Positions 21,228 to 30,637 of a DNA stretch of 64,000 nucleotides are shown piece after piece. The stretch spans positions 213,218-277,217 of the forward strand of contig JACONK010000001.1 in the NCBI GenBank assembly GCA_014323795.1, written 5' to 3'. Source of the DNA: Paracoccaceae bacterium (GTDB taxonomy: Bacteria > Pseudomonadota > Alphaproteobacteria > Rhodobacterales > Rhodobacteraceae). The position numbers and the translations under genes are program-made. The number at the start of each line of letters is the position of its first letter. Position 1 is the stretch's first letter. The notes beneath the pieces were generated by a model, which had not been told where the DNA came from, did no database searches, and worked only from the letters and a program-made list of their open reading frames with translations.

Positions 21228-21812
21228 TCAGATATGAAAATCGCTTTTCCTGAAGATTGAGTAAAGCTCAATCCCCTCTTCGGCGAGGGCTTGGGCTGCA
21301 CCTTCTTCGCGGTCAACGATTGAAATCGCGAAAGGGACGCTGGCGGAGTATTCCCGGGCGATTCCTGTTATCACTTCCCTCATGGAACCTCCGGTTGTTG
21401 TTACGTCGTCAACAGCCAGAATTTTATCACTGTTCTGAATGAAACCGTTCACGCGCTCTTTTGCGCCGTGCTGCTTTGCTTGCTTTCGCACAAAAAAAAC
21501 GCGGGCCGGTGTATTCAGCGTGTGACTGACCGTCGCAATTGAAGTGACCACCGGCACCGCGCCTGTTTCTAGTCCGCCAGCACAGTCTGCTTGTTTTTGC
21601 TTCATGAACTCGGTGATAATGTTTCCAATTAGATAGCCGCCCGCCGGATGGAGCGTAGTCTGTCTAAGCTGGAAAAGAAAAGCACTCTTTTTGCCGGAAG
21701 ACAAAGTGAAGTCACCGCGCATAAGAGAGCCTTCCTCAACGATTTTCTTAAGCCCGATCCATCTTTCGTCATATTCTGGCACTACTCGCTTTGCCTTCAC
21801 TGAACTAAGCAT
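21228..21812 (-). CDS. pyrE: orotate phosphoribosyltransferase
   Basis: 194 residues. The PRPP-binding motif is ILAVDDVTTTGGSM (about residues 131-144), and DFTLSSGKKSAFLFQLRQTTLHP near residue 34 is the conserved orotate/PRPP region of PyrE. It makes OMP from orotate in pyrimidine synthesis. The gene looks less GC-rich than its neighbours and stands alone, without pyrC, so horizontal acquisition is possible. A short-branch orotate phosphoribosyltransferase-like protein of other specificity cannot be excluded. Confidence 0.85.
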   Translation of the reverse strand: MLSSVKAKRVVPEYDERWIGLKKIVEEGSLMRGDFTLSSGKKSAFLFQLRQTTLHPAGGYLIGNIITEFMKQKQADCAGGLETGAVPVVTSIATVSHTLNTPARVFFVRKQAKQHGAKERVNGFIQNSDKILAVDDVTTTGGSMREVITGIAREYSASVPFAISIVDREEGAAQALAEEGIELYSIFRKSDFHI

Positions 21813-22011
21813 CTTTGTGCCACCGACGTTTTCTGATTTACCTTAGATACATCTGTCTACAATGTGCATTATAGTCGTGCCACCGGCAAATGGCGGCGTC
21901 AGCAGGGGTGTAGCCGGTACCTGATTCCCCAAGGTTATTTGCACTGTTACTGTTGTGTACTATTGTGGTTTAGGTTGACGTATAGCCCTTATCTGCCCGG
22001 AGACTAACCAC

Positions 22012-23904
22012 ATGGAATCCTTCCTTCTGCAAGCCACAATCTATCTGTGTGCCGCAGTCATTGCGGTGCCGGTGGCGCACCGGTTGGGTTTTGGCTCTGT
22101 CCTTGGATACCTGATGGCGGGAGTTTTGATTGGGCCAGTGCTGGGTCTTGTCGGCGGGTATGGAGAGATGGCCGATTTGCAGCACTTCGCCGAATTCGGC
22201 GTTGTCATGATGCTGTTTATCATCGGGCTGGAGCTTGACCCCAGGGGTTTGTGGGAGATGCGCCATAAGCTGATTGGGCTTGGCGGCTTCCAGATCGTGA
22301 TTTCCACTGGCCTGATCGCGGCGGTGTTCATGACCCTGGGCCAGCCTTGGCCGATTGCCCTGGCCGTGGGGATGACGCTTGCGCTCAGTTCTACCGCGAT
22401 TGTGATCCAGACGCTCAATGAGAAGAACCTGATGACCACAAACGGCGGGCGGTCGGCATTTTCTGTGCTGCTCAGCCAGGATATCGCCGTGATCCCGATG
22501 CTGGCTTTTGTGCCGCTGCTGGCGATCAGAGGGGTCCATAACTTTTCGGATCACGGCGACGATGGCCACGGCCATGGGGTATCGCTGGTGGCGGGGTTGC
22601 CCGGTTGGGGTGCCATGCTGGTGACGCTCGGGGCGATTGTACTTGTCGTGGGCATCGGGGTCTATCTGACCCGGCCCGTGTTCCATTTTATCGCCCGGTC
22701 TCGCTTGCCGGAGATGTTCACCGCCGTGGCACTCCTCCTGGTTGTGGGGATTGCGCTTTTGATGATGTCAGTGGGTTTGTCCCCCGCGCTTGGGACATTT
22801 CTGGCGGGTGTTGTGCTTGCAAACTCAGAATTCCGGCACCAGTTGGAAAGCGATATAGAACCCTTTAAGGGCCTTCTGTTAGGTCTGTTTTTCATCACTG
22901 TTGGTGCTGGCATCAATTTTGAACTGCTGGGAGCAAAGCCGACCAGCCTGCTGTTGATAGTGGTGGCCGTGATGGGGATCAAGGCTGCCGTCCTTTACGG
23001 GTTGGCGGTGGTGTTCAACCTGCGTGACCGGGACCGTTGGCTGTTCACCCTGTCGCTGGCGCAGGCCGGTGAATTCGGCTTTGTAATGCTGTCTACCACG
23101 GTTGCAACAAATGTGATTCCGACCGCGCTGAGCCAGGAATTGGCACTTGTCGTGGCGATCTCGATGTTGCTGACGCCGCTTCTTTTCATCGCCTACGACC
23201 AGATTCACAAGCGGATGACGACGCAAGGGGAGCGACCGGAAGAGGACCGGATTAATGCCGGGGAAAACGGCGCGATCATTGTGGTGGGTATCGGGCGCTT
23301 TGGCCAGATCATCAACCGGATGGCACTTGCCTGCGGGCTGAAGACCGTGGTGATCGATCATCATATCGAACAGATCAACGCCATGCGGCGCTTTGGCGTA
23401 AAAGGTTACTTCGGTGATCCGACGCGACCGGACCTGATGCACTCAGCCGGTCTGATGGCCGCGAAAATCCTGGTTGTAGCGGTGGACGACCGCGCGGCGG
23501 CGGTCAAGCTGGTTGCACACGCCCGAAAGGAACGCCCGGATCTGCATATCATTGCCCGGGCCTATGACCGCAACCACGTTTATCAGCTCTACCGTGCGGG
23601 TGCGACGGACATCGTGCGCGAAACTTTCGACAGTGCCCTTCGCGGCGCACGTTACATGCTTCAGGCCATGGGCTGGTCGGAATATGATGCCTTCGCTGCC
23701 CGCGACGCCTTTTTCAAGGCCGACCGGCACGCGCTCCTGGAACTTGCCTCTGTCTGGGATCCCAATGTGCCGAATGTGCAGAATGAGGCCTATGTGGAAC
23801 TTGCCCGGCAGATTAATAAAGACCTGCACACAGGCTTTTTATCGAATCTGAGTCAGGTCATTGATGAGACGGAAGACACCCCGGAAAAAATAATCGCCGA
23901 ATGA
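22012..23904 (+). CDS. CPA2-family monovalent cation:H+ antiporter with RCK domain (KefB/KefC-like)
   Basis: 630 residues. The first 390 form the Na+/H+-exchanger membrane domain (about 12 helices, with GLELDPRGLWEMRHK near residue 70 and the ALSSTAIVIQTL motif). A TrkA-N/RCK domain follows, starting at about residue 417 with IIVVGIGRFGQIINRM (GxGxxG) and the acidic end IDHH. Likely potassium efflux coupled to proton entry, gated by nucleotide or glutathione adducts as in KefB/C. A histidine-rich cytoplasmic loop (DHGDDGHGHG) lies near residue 182. Confidence 0.93.
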   Translation: MESFLLQATIYLCAAVIAVPVAHRLGFGSVLGYLMAGVLIGPVLGLVGGYGEMADLQHFAEFGVVMMLFIIGLELDPRGLWEMRHKLIGLGGFQIVISTGLIAAVFMTLGQPWPIALAVGMTLALSSTAIVIQTLNEKNLMTTNGGRSAFSVLLSQDIAVIPMLAFVPLLAIRGVHNFSDHGDDGHGHGVSLVAGLPGWGAMLVTLGAIVLVVGIGVYLTRPVFHFIARSRLPEMFTAVALLLVVGIALLMMSVGLSPALGTFLAGVVLANSEFRHQLESDIEPFKGLLLGLFFITVGAGINFELLGAKPTSLLLIVVAVMGIKAAVLYGLAVVFNLRDRDRWLFTLSLAQAGEFGFVMLSTTVATNVIPTALSQELALVVAISMLLTPLLFIAYDQIHKRMTTQGERPEEDRINAGENGAIIVVGIGRFGQIINRMALACGLKTVVIDHHIEQINAMRRFGVKGYFGDPTRPDLMHSAGLMAAKILVVAVDDRAAAVKLVAHARKERPDLHIIARAYDRNHVYQLYRAGATDIVRETFDSALRGARYMLQAMGWSEYDAFAARDAFFKADRHALLELASVWDPNVPNVQNEAYVELARQINKDLHTGFLSNLSQVIDETEDTPEKIIAE

Positions 23905-24016
23905 CTGGGCATCTTTGCAGCAGGGCCTATCGAAACAGGCTGTTCCCGCCTCGTTCCAGGGATAACCAGTCCACCTGCGCACGATTGCCCGGTGCGTAAA
24001 ATGACCCGAGGATTCC

Positions 24017-25114
24017 ATGCCGCATTTCATCACCCCTTCCCTGCGCACTCGCCGAACGCCTTTTTCCCGATGGGTCGAGCAAAAGGGCGTGAAAGCTTAC
24101 ACGGTCTACAATCACATGCTGCTGCCGACCCTGTTCGAAAGTCTGGAGGAAGACTGCGCCCACCTCAAACGCGCAGTGCAAGTCTGGGATGTGAGCGCGC
24201 AACGGCAGGTTGAGCTGAAGGGATGCCACGCCGAACGCCTGTTGCAGATGACGACCCCGCGCAACCTGGCGCGGATGCGCGATGACCAGTGCTGCTACGT
24301 GCCGATGGTGAGCCCGGACGGATATATGTTGAATGACCCGGTGGTGATCAGGCTGGCACCGGACCGGTTCCGGGTGTCGCTCGCGGATTCGGACATGCTT
24401 TTTTACTTCAAAGGTCTTGTGGCGGGCTTTGGGCTCGACGTGGCTGTGTTTGAGCCGGACGTGTCGCCGTTGGCGATTCAGGGACCGCTTGCGAATGATC
24501 TGGCGGCAAAGCTCTGGGGAGATAAGGTTCGTGACCTGCGTTTCTTCCGGCATATGAAAGTGGATGTCGGTGGAAAAGGGATGCTGCTCGCCCGCTCCGG
24601 CTGGTCGAAACAGGGCGGGTTTGAGCTTTACCTCGATGGGGCGGAGTACGCGGAAGATCTTTGGAAACGCCTTTTTGAAGCAGGTGAAGGGATGGATCTG
24701 CGCGCTGGCTGCCCGAACGGGATCGAACGCATTGAAAGCGGTCTCCTGTCCTTTGGTAACGATATGACCCTGAGCGATACGCCACAACAGGCCGGGCTCG
24801 GCCGTTACGTCCAGGACGTGCCTGGTTGCCTTGCCAATGATGCGTTGAAGGCGATGGCCCGGCCGATGCGGATTATCCGTGCGGTTGAGATAGCGGCGCA
24901 CGACATACCCGGCTGCGTTTCCCCCTGGCCGCTGTGGATGCAGGGAAAGAGAGTGGGCGAAATCCGCTCAGCTGCCTATTCGCCGGAGTTTGAAATAGGT
25001 GTGGCGATTGCGATGATTGACGCCCCGGCCTGGTCGCCGGGGACGCTGCTACAAGTCGAGGGGCCAGGAGATGAATGGCTGGAAGCCACGGTGCGCCCTG
25101 GTTTCTGGCGGTAA
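24017..25114 (+). CDS. dmdA: dimethylsulfoniopropionate demethylase
   Basis: 365 residues of the GcvT fold. The N-terminal pattern TPFSRWVEQKGVKAYTVYNH, then LLPTLFESLEEDCAHLKRAVQ and VWDVSAQRQVELKG, matches DmdA closely. LNDPVVIRLAPDRFRVSLAD, ARSGWSKQGGFELYL and CPNGIERIESGLLSFGND are also family marks, the last two distinguishing DmdA from glycine-cleavage T protein. It transfers a methyl group from DMSP to tetrahydrofolate, leaving methylmercaptopropionate. GAGGA precedes the ATG. No dmdB/C/D or acuI neighbours are in view. Confidence 0.9.
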   Translation: MPHFITPSLRTRRTPFSRWVEQKGVKAYTVYNHMLLPTLFESLEEDCAHLKRAVQVWDVSAQRQVELKGCHAERLLQMTTPRNLARMRDDQCCYVPMVSPDGYMLNDPVVIRLAPDRFRVSLADSDMLFYFKGLVAGFGLDVAVFEPDVSPLAIQGPLANDLAAKLWGDKVRDLRFFRHMKVDVGGKGMLLARSGWSKQGGFELYLDGAEYAEDLWKRLFEAGEGMDLRAGCPNGIERIESGLLSFGNDMTLSDTPQQAGLGRYVQDVPGCLANDALKAMARPMRIIRAVEIAAHDIPGCVSPWPLWMQGKRVGEIRSAAYSPEFEIGVAIAMIDAPAWSPGTLLQVEGPGDEWLEATVRPGFWR

Positions 25115-25120
25115 GGCAAT

Positions 25121-27163
25121 TCACTCCTTTTGCGTGTCTTGATCGTGCCCCCGTTCTCCGGCAATCCGCGGACGCCCGTGCGCAATCGCTGTGATCTCCG
25201 CCTCGATGAACATTCGGTGCCCATCGAGCGTCGCCGTTCGAATGTCCCGTTCGAATCGTACGCTGACACCTTCCGCCCCTGCCGAACGGGCGCGTTCGGT
25301 TGCGGTCTCTGCCAGTTCCGCCTCCACTGCCTGAATTGCTGCGCCTTCCGCCGTGAAATCCTGCCGGCCTGAGGGCATGTGGCCGCGAAAGCACCCTTCA
25401 CTCTCTGCCGTGATTGTGGCTGTCTGCCGGATTGCGACCTGACCCGTCACTGCGCCGATGGCATTGGCCACCCCCGCGTGATCCGGCACGATCATTGGGG
25501 TTTTCAGACGCGCCCCCACCGCGCCATAATACGCAGGTGCCGATGCCCCAAGACCCACGATTGGCAGGTGTAGTGCCGCGTCGAGTGCCACCATCCCCCG
25601 GTGATGATCAAGTCCTGCGCGGGTAAGCGTGTGGCTTGCCAGTTCTGCAGGTGGTGCCCCGAAATCCCGTTTATCTTCAGCAAACGCTACCTCCAGCAGG
25701 GCCTGCACTGTCTGTTCCGTCAGCTGGTCCACGATCTTCTGTGCCAGGATTTCGGGTGCCGTGGCCACTGGCAGCCCGGCACTGGTGCGTTTGCGGCAAA
25801 AGAGCTGCGTCGCCATGTGCGCGGCCTCCGTATTCCAGGTTTCCAGCAGCCCCAGCACATGGGCCGCGTCAGACGGTGTGAGAGCGGAAATCATCACTAA
25901 CCCGCGTTCCGCCAGCTTTTGCATGGCCACGGTTTCAATCCGCGCCTTGAGAAGTGTATTCATCTCTGCTGCCTGAGTGCCCAGTCGGTCCAGCAGCCGC
26001 GCTTCCCGGTCGCCCAGCCCGTCGGCACTGTACCCGGACAGGCGGCAGGGCAACACAAAGCGGCCGTCGAATTCACCCGCTTTGTCGGACCCGGACTGCC
26101 GATCAAGCGCGGGCAGCACCACGTTGGCCCATTCCACTGCCGCGAGAGATACCGGAACCACGCGCCGCGGGCCGAGCCGCAGATCACTGGCCAATCCGTC
26201 GTACGCCATATGCACTTCGCTGTCTCCGCCGAGGCCCGTGGTACGCAGGGCGACCGCTTCCACCATCGTGTGGAAGTCCCCAACCCGTGCACCTTTCGGG
26301 TCGATGGCAGGGCGTCCGTCGTGCAACACGGCTACGTCTGTCGTCGTGCCCCCGATGTCGCTGACGAACGCCTCGTCCTGGCCGGTCAGCCAGCGGGCAC
26401 CGACGATGCTGGCGGCGGGGCCGCTGAGGATCGTCTCAATGGGCCGTTCGCGGGCCAGATCGCCGGAAATCAGTGCCCCATCGCCGCGCACAACCATTAA
26501 GGGTGCGGTGATACCGATAGACAGAAAGTACGCTTCCGCTGAGCTGATCAGGCTGTCAATCATGCCGATCAGCCGGGCGTTCAGCACGGCGGTCATGGCC
26601 CGCTTTGGCCCGCCGAGTCTGGTGCTCAGTTCGTGGCTGCAGGTTACCGGGGCACCGGTCACGTCCCGGATGATATTGCGCGCTGTCACTTCGTGGGCAG
26701 GGTTACGCGTGGCGAACTGGCTTGCTACAGCAAAGCCGGGAACCGGGCCGTCAAGCGCATGCAAGGCGTCTCTTAACCCGGCCGCATCAAATCCTGCAGC
26801 TTCCGCACCGTTGGCGAGGTGCCCGCCGGTAACGCGTATAACCGGATCACCTTTGAGTGCTTCATCAAGACCCTGACGTGCGATATCGAGGCGAGAAAAC
26901 CCGATGAAGACAAGGCATATCCGGGTGCCATGGCCCTCCACTAACGCATTGGTGGCGAGCGTTGTGGACAGAGAGCAGAGCGCGATATCCGCAGCCGCCG
27001 TACCGCTTTTCCCCAGCACCCCGGACACGGCATTGCCGATACCAATCGCCAGGTCATGCCGGGTTGTCAGGGATTTGGCTGATGCGATCACCGCATCTTT
27101 GCTGTCGACCAGCACCGCATCGGTGTAAGTGCCGCCCGTGTCAACGCCCAGAAAAATGGCCAT
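25121..27163 (-). CDS. hydantoinase/oxoprolinase family protein (HyuA-type)
   Basis: 680 residues. Begins IFLGVDTGGTYTDAVLVDSKD, the ASKHA phosphate-binding loop of the Hydant_A_N domain, followed by the hydantoinase A domain with DIGGTTTDVAVLHDGRP near residue 268. AGGAAG precedes the ATG. Such proteins are ATP-dependent amidohydrolases acting on hydantoins or 5-oxoproline, or acetone-carboxylase-type subunits. No HyuB partner lies beside it, so the substrate is open. It converges on dmdA, with 6 bp between the two stops. Confidence 0.9.
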   Translation of the reverse strand: MAIFLGVDTGGTYTDAVLVDSKDAVIASAKSLTTRHDLAIGIGNAVSGVLGKSGTAAADIALCSLSTTLATNALVEGHGTRICLVFIGFSRLDIARQGLDEALKGDPVIRVTGGHLANGAEAAGFDAAGLRDALHALDGPVPGFAVASQFATRNPAHEVTARNIIRDVTGAPVTCSHELSTRLGGPKRAMTAVLNARLIGMIDSLISSAEAYFLSIGITAPLMVVRGDGALISGDLARERPIETILSGPAASIVGARWLTGQDEAFVSDIGGTTTDVAVLHDGRPAIDPKGARVGDFHTMVEAVALRTTGLGGDSEVHMAYDGLASDLRLGPRRVVPVSLAAVEWANVVLPALDRQSGSDKAGEFDGRFVLPCRLSGYSADGLGDREARLLDRLGTQAAEMNTLLKARIETVAMQKLAERGLVMISALTPSDAAHVLGLLETWNTEAAHMATQLFCRKRTSAGLPVATAPEILAQKIVDQLTEQTVQALLEVAFAEDKRDFGAPPAELASHTLTRAGLDHHRGMVALDAALHLPIVGLGASAPAYYGAVGARLKTPMIVPDHAGVANAIGAVTGQVAIRQTATITAESEGCFRGHMPSGRQDFTAEGAAIQAVEAELAETATERARSAGAEGVSVRFERDIRTATLDGHRMFIEAEITAIAHGRPRIAGERGHDQDTQKE

Positions 27164-27462
27164 GGTACTTCCTGCATTTGTCCGGAACGCCTGTTAGATT
27201 TTCCGCGTTCTTCTGTCACCCGGGAATATGCGCCGTCGAGGTCCATCCGGTGCGGGTGCCGGTATCAGGTTATCCGCCCCCGTCCGGACGGATACCGCCG
27301 GAAATCGGGCGTACGACACTGGTGAGTTGGATCGGGAAGAACGGCTCTGATTCAGTACCCGTGTGCGTATCGGCACTTCGCAAGAGTGGTGAAAGGCGCA
27401 TGTTTCGGGTCGCACACCAGTGAATTACCCCCTATCCCGGCAGCATGACGCAACAAGGTTCA

Positions 27463-28350
27463 ATGACCGCTTCCGAATGGCTGATGCTGTTCGTGCTTTC
27501 GCTTGTGTGGGGCGGGTCGTTCCTGTTTGGTGCTGTCGCGGTGTCGGAATTGCCACCGATAACAGTCGCGTTCGTCCGGGTCTCTGGTGCGGCCTTGATG
27601 CTGTGGTGCCTGCTGTGCACACTCGGTTACCGTGTTCCTTGTCGGTTTGCCGTTTGGCAGGCGTTTTTCATCATGGGACTTTTGAACAATGTCGTGCCGT
27701 TTTCGCTAATCTTCTGGGCACAAACCGACATTTCTGCCGGGTTGGCGTCGATCCTAAATGCCACCACGCCAATTTTCACGGTGCTGGTGGCCCATGGCCT
27801 GACCACGGATGAAAGGCTGACCCCCGCCCGTGCGGCGGGGGTCTTGCTGGGATTTGCGGGCGTTGTTGTGATCTTTGGCGGACAGATCGGAACCGGATCA
27901 GGCCCTTGGCCGCTGCTGGCCGTGCTGTGTGCGGCCGTATCCTATGCCGTTGCGAGCGTATTTGGCAAATGCTTCGCAGGCCTCGGTGTTGAACCGATTG
28001 TTACGGCTGCAGGGCAAGTGACCGCATCATCTGTGCTGCTGCTGCCGGTGATGTTATTTCTTGACCAGCCGTGGGCGTTGGGCATGCCTGCACCTGCGGT
28101 GCTTTGGTCGCTTGCCGGGCTGGTACTCCTGTCTACGGCACTCGCTTATGTGCTGTTTTTCCGCATTCTGGCAACGGCCGGGGCGACGAATCTGATGCTG
28201 GTGACCCTTCTGATCCCGGTGAGCGCGGTCCTGCTCGGGGTCATTATCTTGTCGGAGGTTGTGAGCCTGCACCAAATCGCCGGGTTGCTGCTGATCGCGC
28301 TTGGGCTGGTGGTAACAGATGGTCGCATTCCGGGGAAGGTGCGTGGCTAG
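27463..28350 (+). CDS. EamA-family (DMT) transporter
   Basis: 295 residues from the ATG at 27463 (preceded by AAGG); an ATG at 27445 would add six residues without a ribosome site. Two EamA repeats of five helices each: the first begins LMLFVLSLVWGGSFLFGAVAV, the second PLLAVLCAAVSYAVASVFGK. The LWGGSF-type motif of helix 1 is typical. Probable exporter of a metabolite or amino acid; substrate unknown. It ends 4 bp into the convergent mipZ stop. Confidence 0.92.
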   Translation: MTASEWLMLFVLSLVWGGSFLFGAVAVSELPPITVAFVRVSGAALMLWCLLCTLGYRVPCRFAVWQAFFIMGLLNNVVPFSLIFWAQTDISAGLASILNATTPIFTVLVAHGLTTDERLTPARAAGVLLGFAGVVVIFGGQIGTGSGPWPLLAVLCAAVSYAVASVFGKCFAGLGVEPIVTAAGQVTASSVLLLPVMLFLDQPWALGMPAPAVLWSLAGLVLLSTALAYVLFFRILATAGATNLMLVTLLIPVSAVLLGVIILSEVVSLHQIAGLLLIALGLVVTDGRIPGKVRG

Positions 28351-29156
28351 AACCGCACCTCAACATTGGGAAGTTTCAGCGCACTAACAAGATCGCGGAT
28401 CTCTTGCCGGGCAGCCACGTTTGAAATGCTAAGCGCACCGCCACCCACATCCTTGATATCGAGAAGTGTCAGGCCAAGCGGGAAAAGTTCCCGGAAGACC
28501 ACCCGGTCTGAAAGGCCAGGGGCCAGGCGAAACCCGATCCTGCGGCTCAGATCTTTGAGCGCGGCACCGACCCTGCGCTTATTGTGCATGTTCTGCGGGC
28601 CCACCCGGTTGCGAGTGACCACCCATTCAATGGGTTGTGCGCCGGTTTCTGCCCGTGCCTTGCGTGCGTCCCAGACCATTTCGGAATAGACAGACGGACT
28701 GGTGACGGCGTTGGTGGCCGGGTCTATGTGTGCCAGCACGTCAAAGTCAATGAAACTGTCGTTCATGGGGGTGACCAGCGTGTCCGCCATCGCATGGGCC
28801 AGCTCTGCGAGGGCAGAGTGGGAACCGGCGCAATCCACGACGATGAAGTCCGTTACTTCGTCGAATTCCAGAATTGCCTGTTGAAATGCTGTAAGACCGG
28901 CTTCATCATTTGGCGGCATGCCCGGCCTTTCGGCAGATTTCATGCGGCTGATCCTTGGCAGGGGCAGGCATATACCGTTGCGGTCGATATAGTTTTTTCG
29001 GTTTTCAATGTAGCGAGTCAGGGTTCGCTGGCGCAGGTCAATATCAATGGCACTGACCCGAAATTCGCACCGCAGCAGGGCTGTCAGCACGTGCATTGCG
29101 ATGGTGGACTTGCCCGCCCCGCCCTTTTCGTTACCGAAGACGATAATATAGGCCAT
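28347..29156 (-). CDS. mipZ: division-plane positioning ATPase MipZ
   Basis: 269 residues from the ATG at 29156 (preceded by GGAACGGAAG); a start 12 codons further up fits less well. The ParA/MinD fold has the deviant Walker A NEKGGAGKSTIAMHV (about residues 7-21), VIDCAGSHSALAELAHAMAD-type switch region VVDCAGSHSALAEL, and the MipZ-typical stretch DARKARAETGAQPIEWVVTRNR. MipZ forms a gradient from the poles with ParB and inhibits FtsZ, placing the septum in alphaproteobacteria. Confidence 0.95.
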   Translation of the reverse strand: MAYIIVFGNEKGGAGKSTIAMHVLTALLRCEFRVSAIDIDLRQRTLTRYIENRKNYIDRNGICLPLPRISRMKSAERPGMPPNDEAGLTAFQQAILEFDEVTDFIVVDCAGSHSALAELAHAMADTLVTPMNDSFIDFDVLAHIDPATNAVTSPSVYSEMVWDARKARAETGAQPIEWVVTRNRVGPQNMHNKRRVGAALKDLSRRIGFRLAPGLSDRVVFRELFPLGLTLLDIKDVGGGALSISNVAARQEIRDLVSALKLPNVEVRF

Positions 29157-29325
29157 CTTCCGTTCCCGCGCCAAGTGGGGAGTTGCGCACACGCGGGCAC
29201 AATTTTGCGTTGGCTCCGGTATGGCGCGGACAGGTCAGGAGCGCAATATCGTTTTTTATTCAAAAACTGTTTCCCGAAATGGCCGCAGATTACGTTCCGG
29301 TTTCCTGCACGAATTCATTAAATAA

Positions 29326-29352
29326 AAACACCGCCTGTGACAGGCGATGTTT
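29326..29352 (-). terminator. Rho-independent terminator of rpmE
   Basis: A stem of 11 pairs with one mismatch (29326-29337 with 29341-29352) around a TGA loop. On the minus strand it is followed by TTATTTAATG. It lies 25 bp after the rpmE stop. The flanking A/T on both sides means it could also serve the plus strand. Confidence 0.75.
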
Positions 29353-29376
29353 CGGTATTCGGTGGTTCCGCGCTGC

Positions 29377-29598
29377 TTAGAAGCCGAGGCCTTCGTATTT
29401 CTTTTTGAATCTCGACACGCGGCCACCGGTATCCAGCAGCCTGGTGTTGCCGCCGGTCCAGGCCGGATGGCCGGACGGGTCAATGTCGAGCGTTAGCGTG
29501 TCACCCTCTTTGCCCCAGGTGGAGCGGGTTTTGTAGGTCGTGCCGTCTGTCAGCCTGACCTCGATCATGTGGTAGTCGGGGTGCAGTTCTTTTTTCAT
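29377..29598 (-). CDS. rpmE: 50S ribosomal protein L31
   Basis: 73 residues starting [22 protein letters not shown] with the family end [15 protein letters not shown]. It lacks the CxxC zinc pair of the C+ form (no cysteine at all), so it is the zinc-independent type usual in Rhodobacteraceae. Preceded by an AGGATATGA-type ribosome site. Component of the large subunit near the central protuberance, bridging to the small subunit. Confidence 0.97.
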   Translation of the reverse strand: MKKELHPDYHMIEVRLTDGTTYKTRSTWGKEGDTLTLDIDPSGHPAWTGGNTRLLDTGGRVSRFKKKYEGLGF

Positions 29599-29753
29599 AT
29601 CCTGTTCTCCATGACGCGGGGCAGGTCTGGCGAATTATCCGCCCGGCCGATTGCCCGGTGCCCACTCACCCACTGGTGAGATTTGCGAAGCCGCCATTTA
29701 GGCCGGTTCCTGTTACAATGCAAGGGGACAGGCCGGGCAGAGGTATGTTTGCC

Positions 29754-30383
29754 TTATCTCGTGCCGAACATCCGGTCGCCTGCGTCCCCGAGGCCCGGCA
29801 CAATGTAGCCCAGCTCATTGAGGTGGCTGTCGAGCGTTGCGGTGACAATTTCCACGTCCGGATGTGCCTCTTTCATGTGTGCCACCCCTTCAGGCGCGGC
29901 GAGCAGGCAGAGGAATTTGATGTCTTTCGCGCCGGCCTCTTTCAGCAGGTTAATTGCAGTAACGCTCGAATTTCCGGTGGCAAGCATCGGATCAAGAGCA
30001 ATCACCCGGCGTTCCGGCAGGTTGTCGGGAACCTTAAAATAGTACTGAACGGGCTTAAGTGTTTCTTCGTCCCGGTAAAGCCCGACAAAGCCCACTCGCG
30101 CCGAAGGGATCAGGTCCAGAACCCCTTCCAGCAGCCCGTTGCCTGCCCGCAGGATAGATATAAGCGCAAGCTTTTTACCAGCAAGGAAAGGAGCGTCCAT
30201 GTCGGTTAGCGGAGTGGTGATGGTTTCTGTCGTTATGGCAAGGTCGCGGGTGACTTCGTAGGCCAGCAGGTGGCTGATTTCGCGCAAGAGCCTGCGAAAC
30301 TGGTTTGACGGGGTCTCTGCCCCGCGCATAAGAGAAAGTTTGTGCTGCGCAAGGGGATGATCGACAACGGTCAGGCGGTGCAT
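29754..30383 (-). CDS. upp: uracil phosphoribosyltransferase
   Basis: 209 residues, normal length. [25 protein letters not shown] (about 70-95) and the PRPP motif [16 protein letters not shown] (about 129-144) are seen; the uracil-binding end is [17 protein letters not shown]. Salvages uracil to UMP with PRPP. Single gene, with no uraA or other salvage gene adjacent. Confidence 0.97.
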   Translation of the reverse strand: MHRLTVVDHPLAQHKLSLMRGAETPSNQFRRLLREISHLLAYEVTRDLAITTETITTPLTDMDAPFLAGKKLALISILRAGNGLLEGVLDLIPSARVGFVGLYRDEETLKPVQYYFKVPDNLPERRVIALDPMLATGNSSVTAINLLKEAGAKDIKFLCLLAAPEGVAHMKEAHPDVEIVTATLDSHLNELGYIVPGLGDAGDRMFGTR

Positions 30384-30637
30384 GGGGTGAAGTCTTTCGT
30401 GCAGATTTCGGCACTATTGCACGGATCAGATTTTACAAAAAGTGTGGAATCGCGATTGCAATGATTGCAAAGGATTAAAACAGCAGCAACCTGTCAAATA
30501 TGACGTGCCCGGTTTCGGGTTTCGTTTACCTTTGGGATATCCAAACAGGCCCGCGCACCCAAACCGAGGTGCAGGGATACCCTTGACGGCATCAGCCCGC
30601 GACCTGAAAATTACCGCACAAATCCAAGAGTGCGCCC

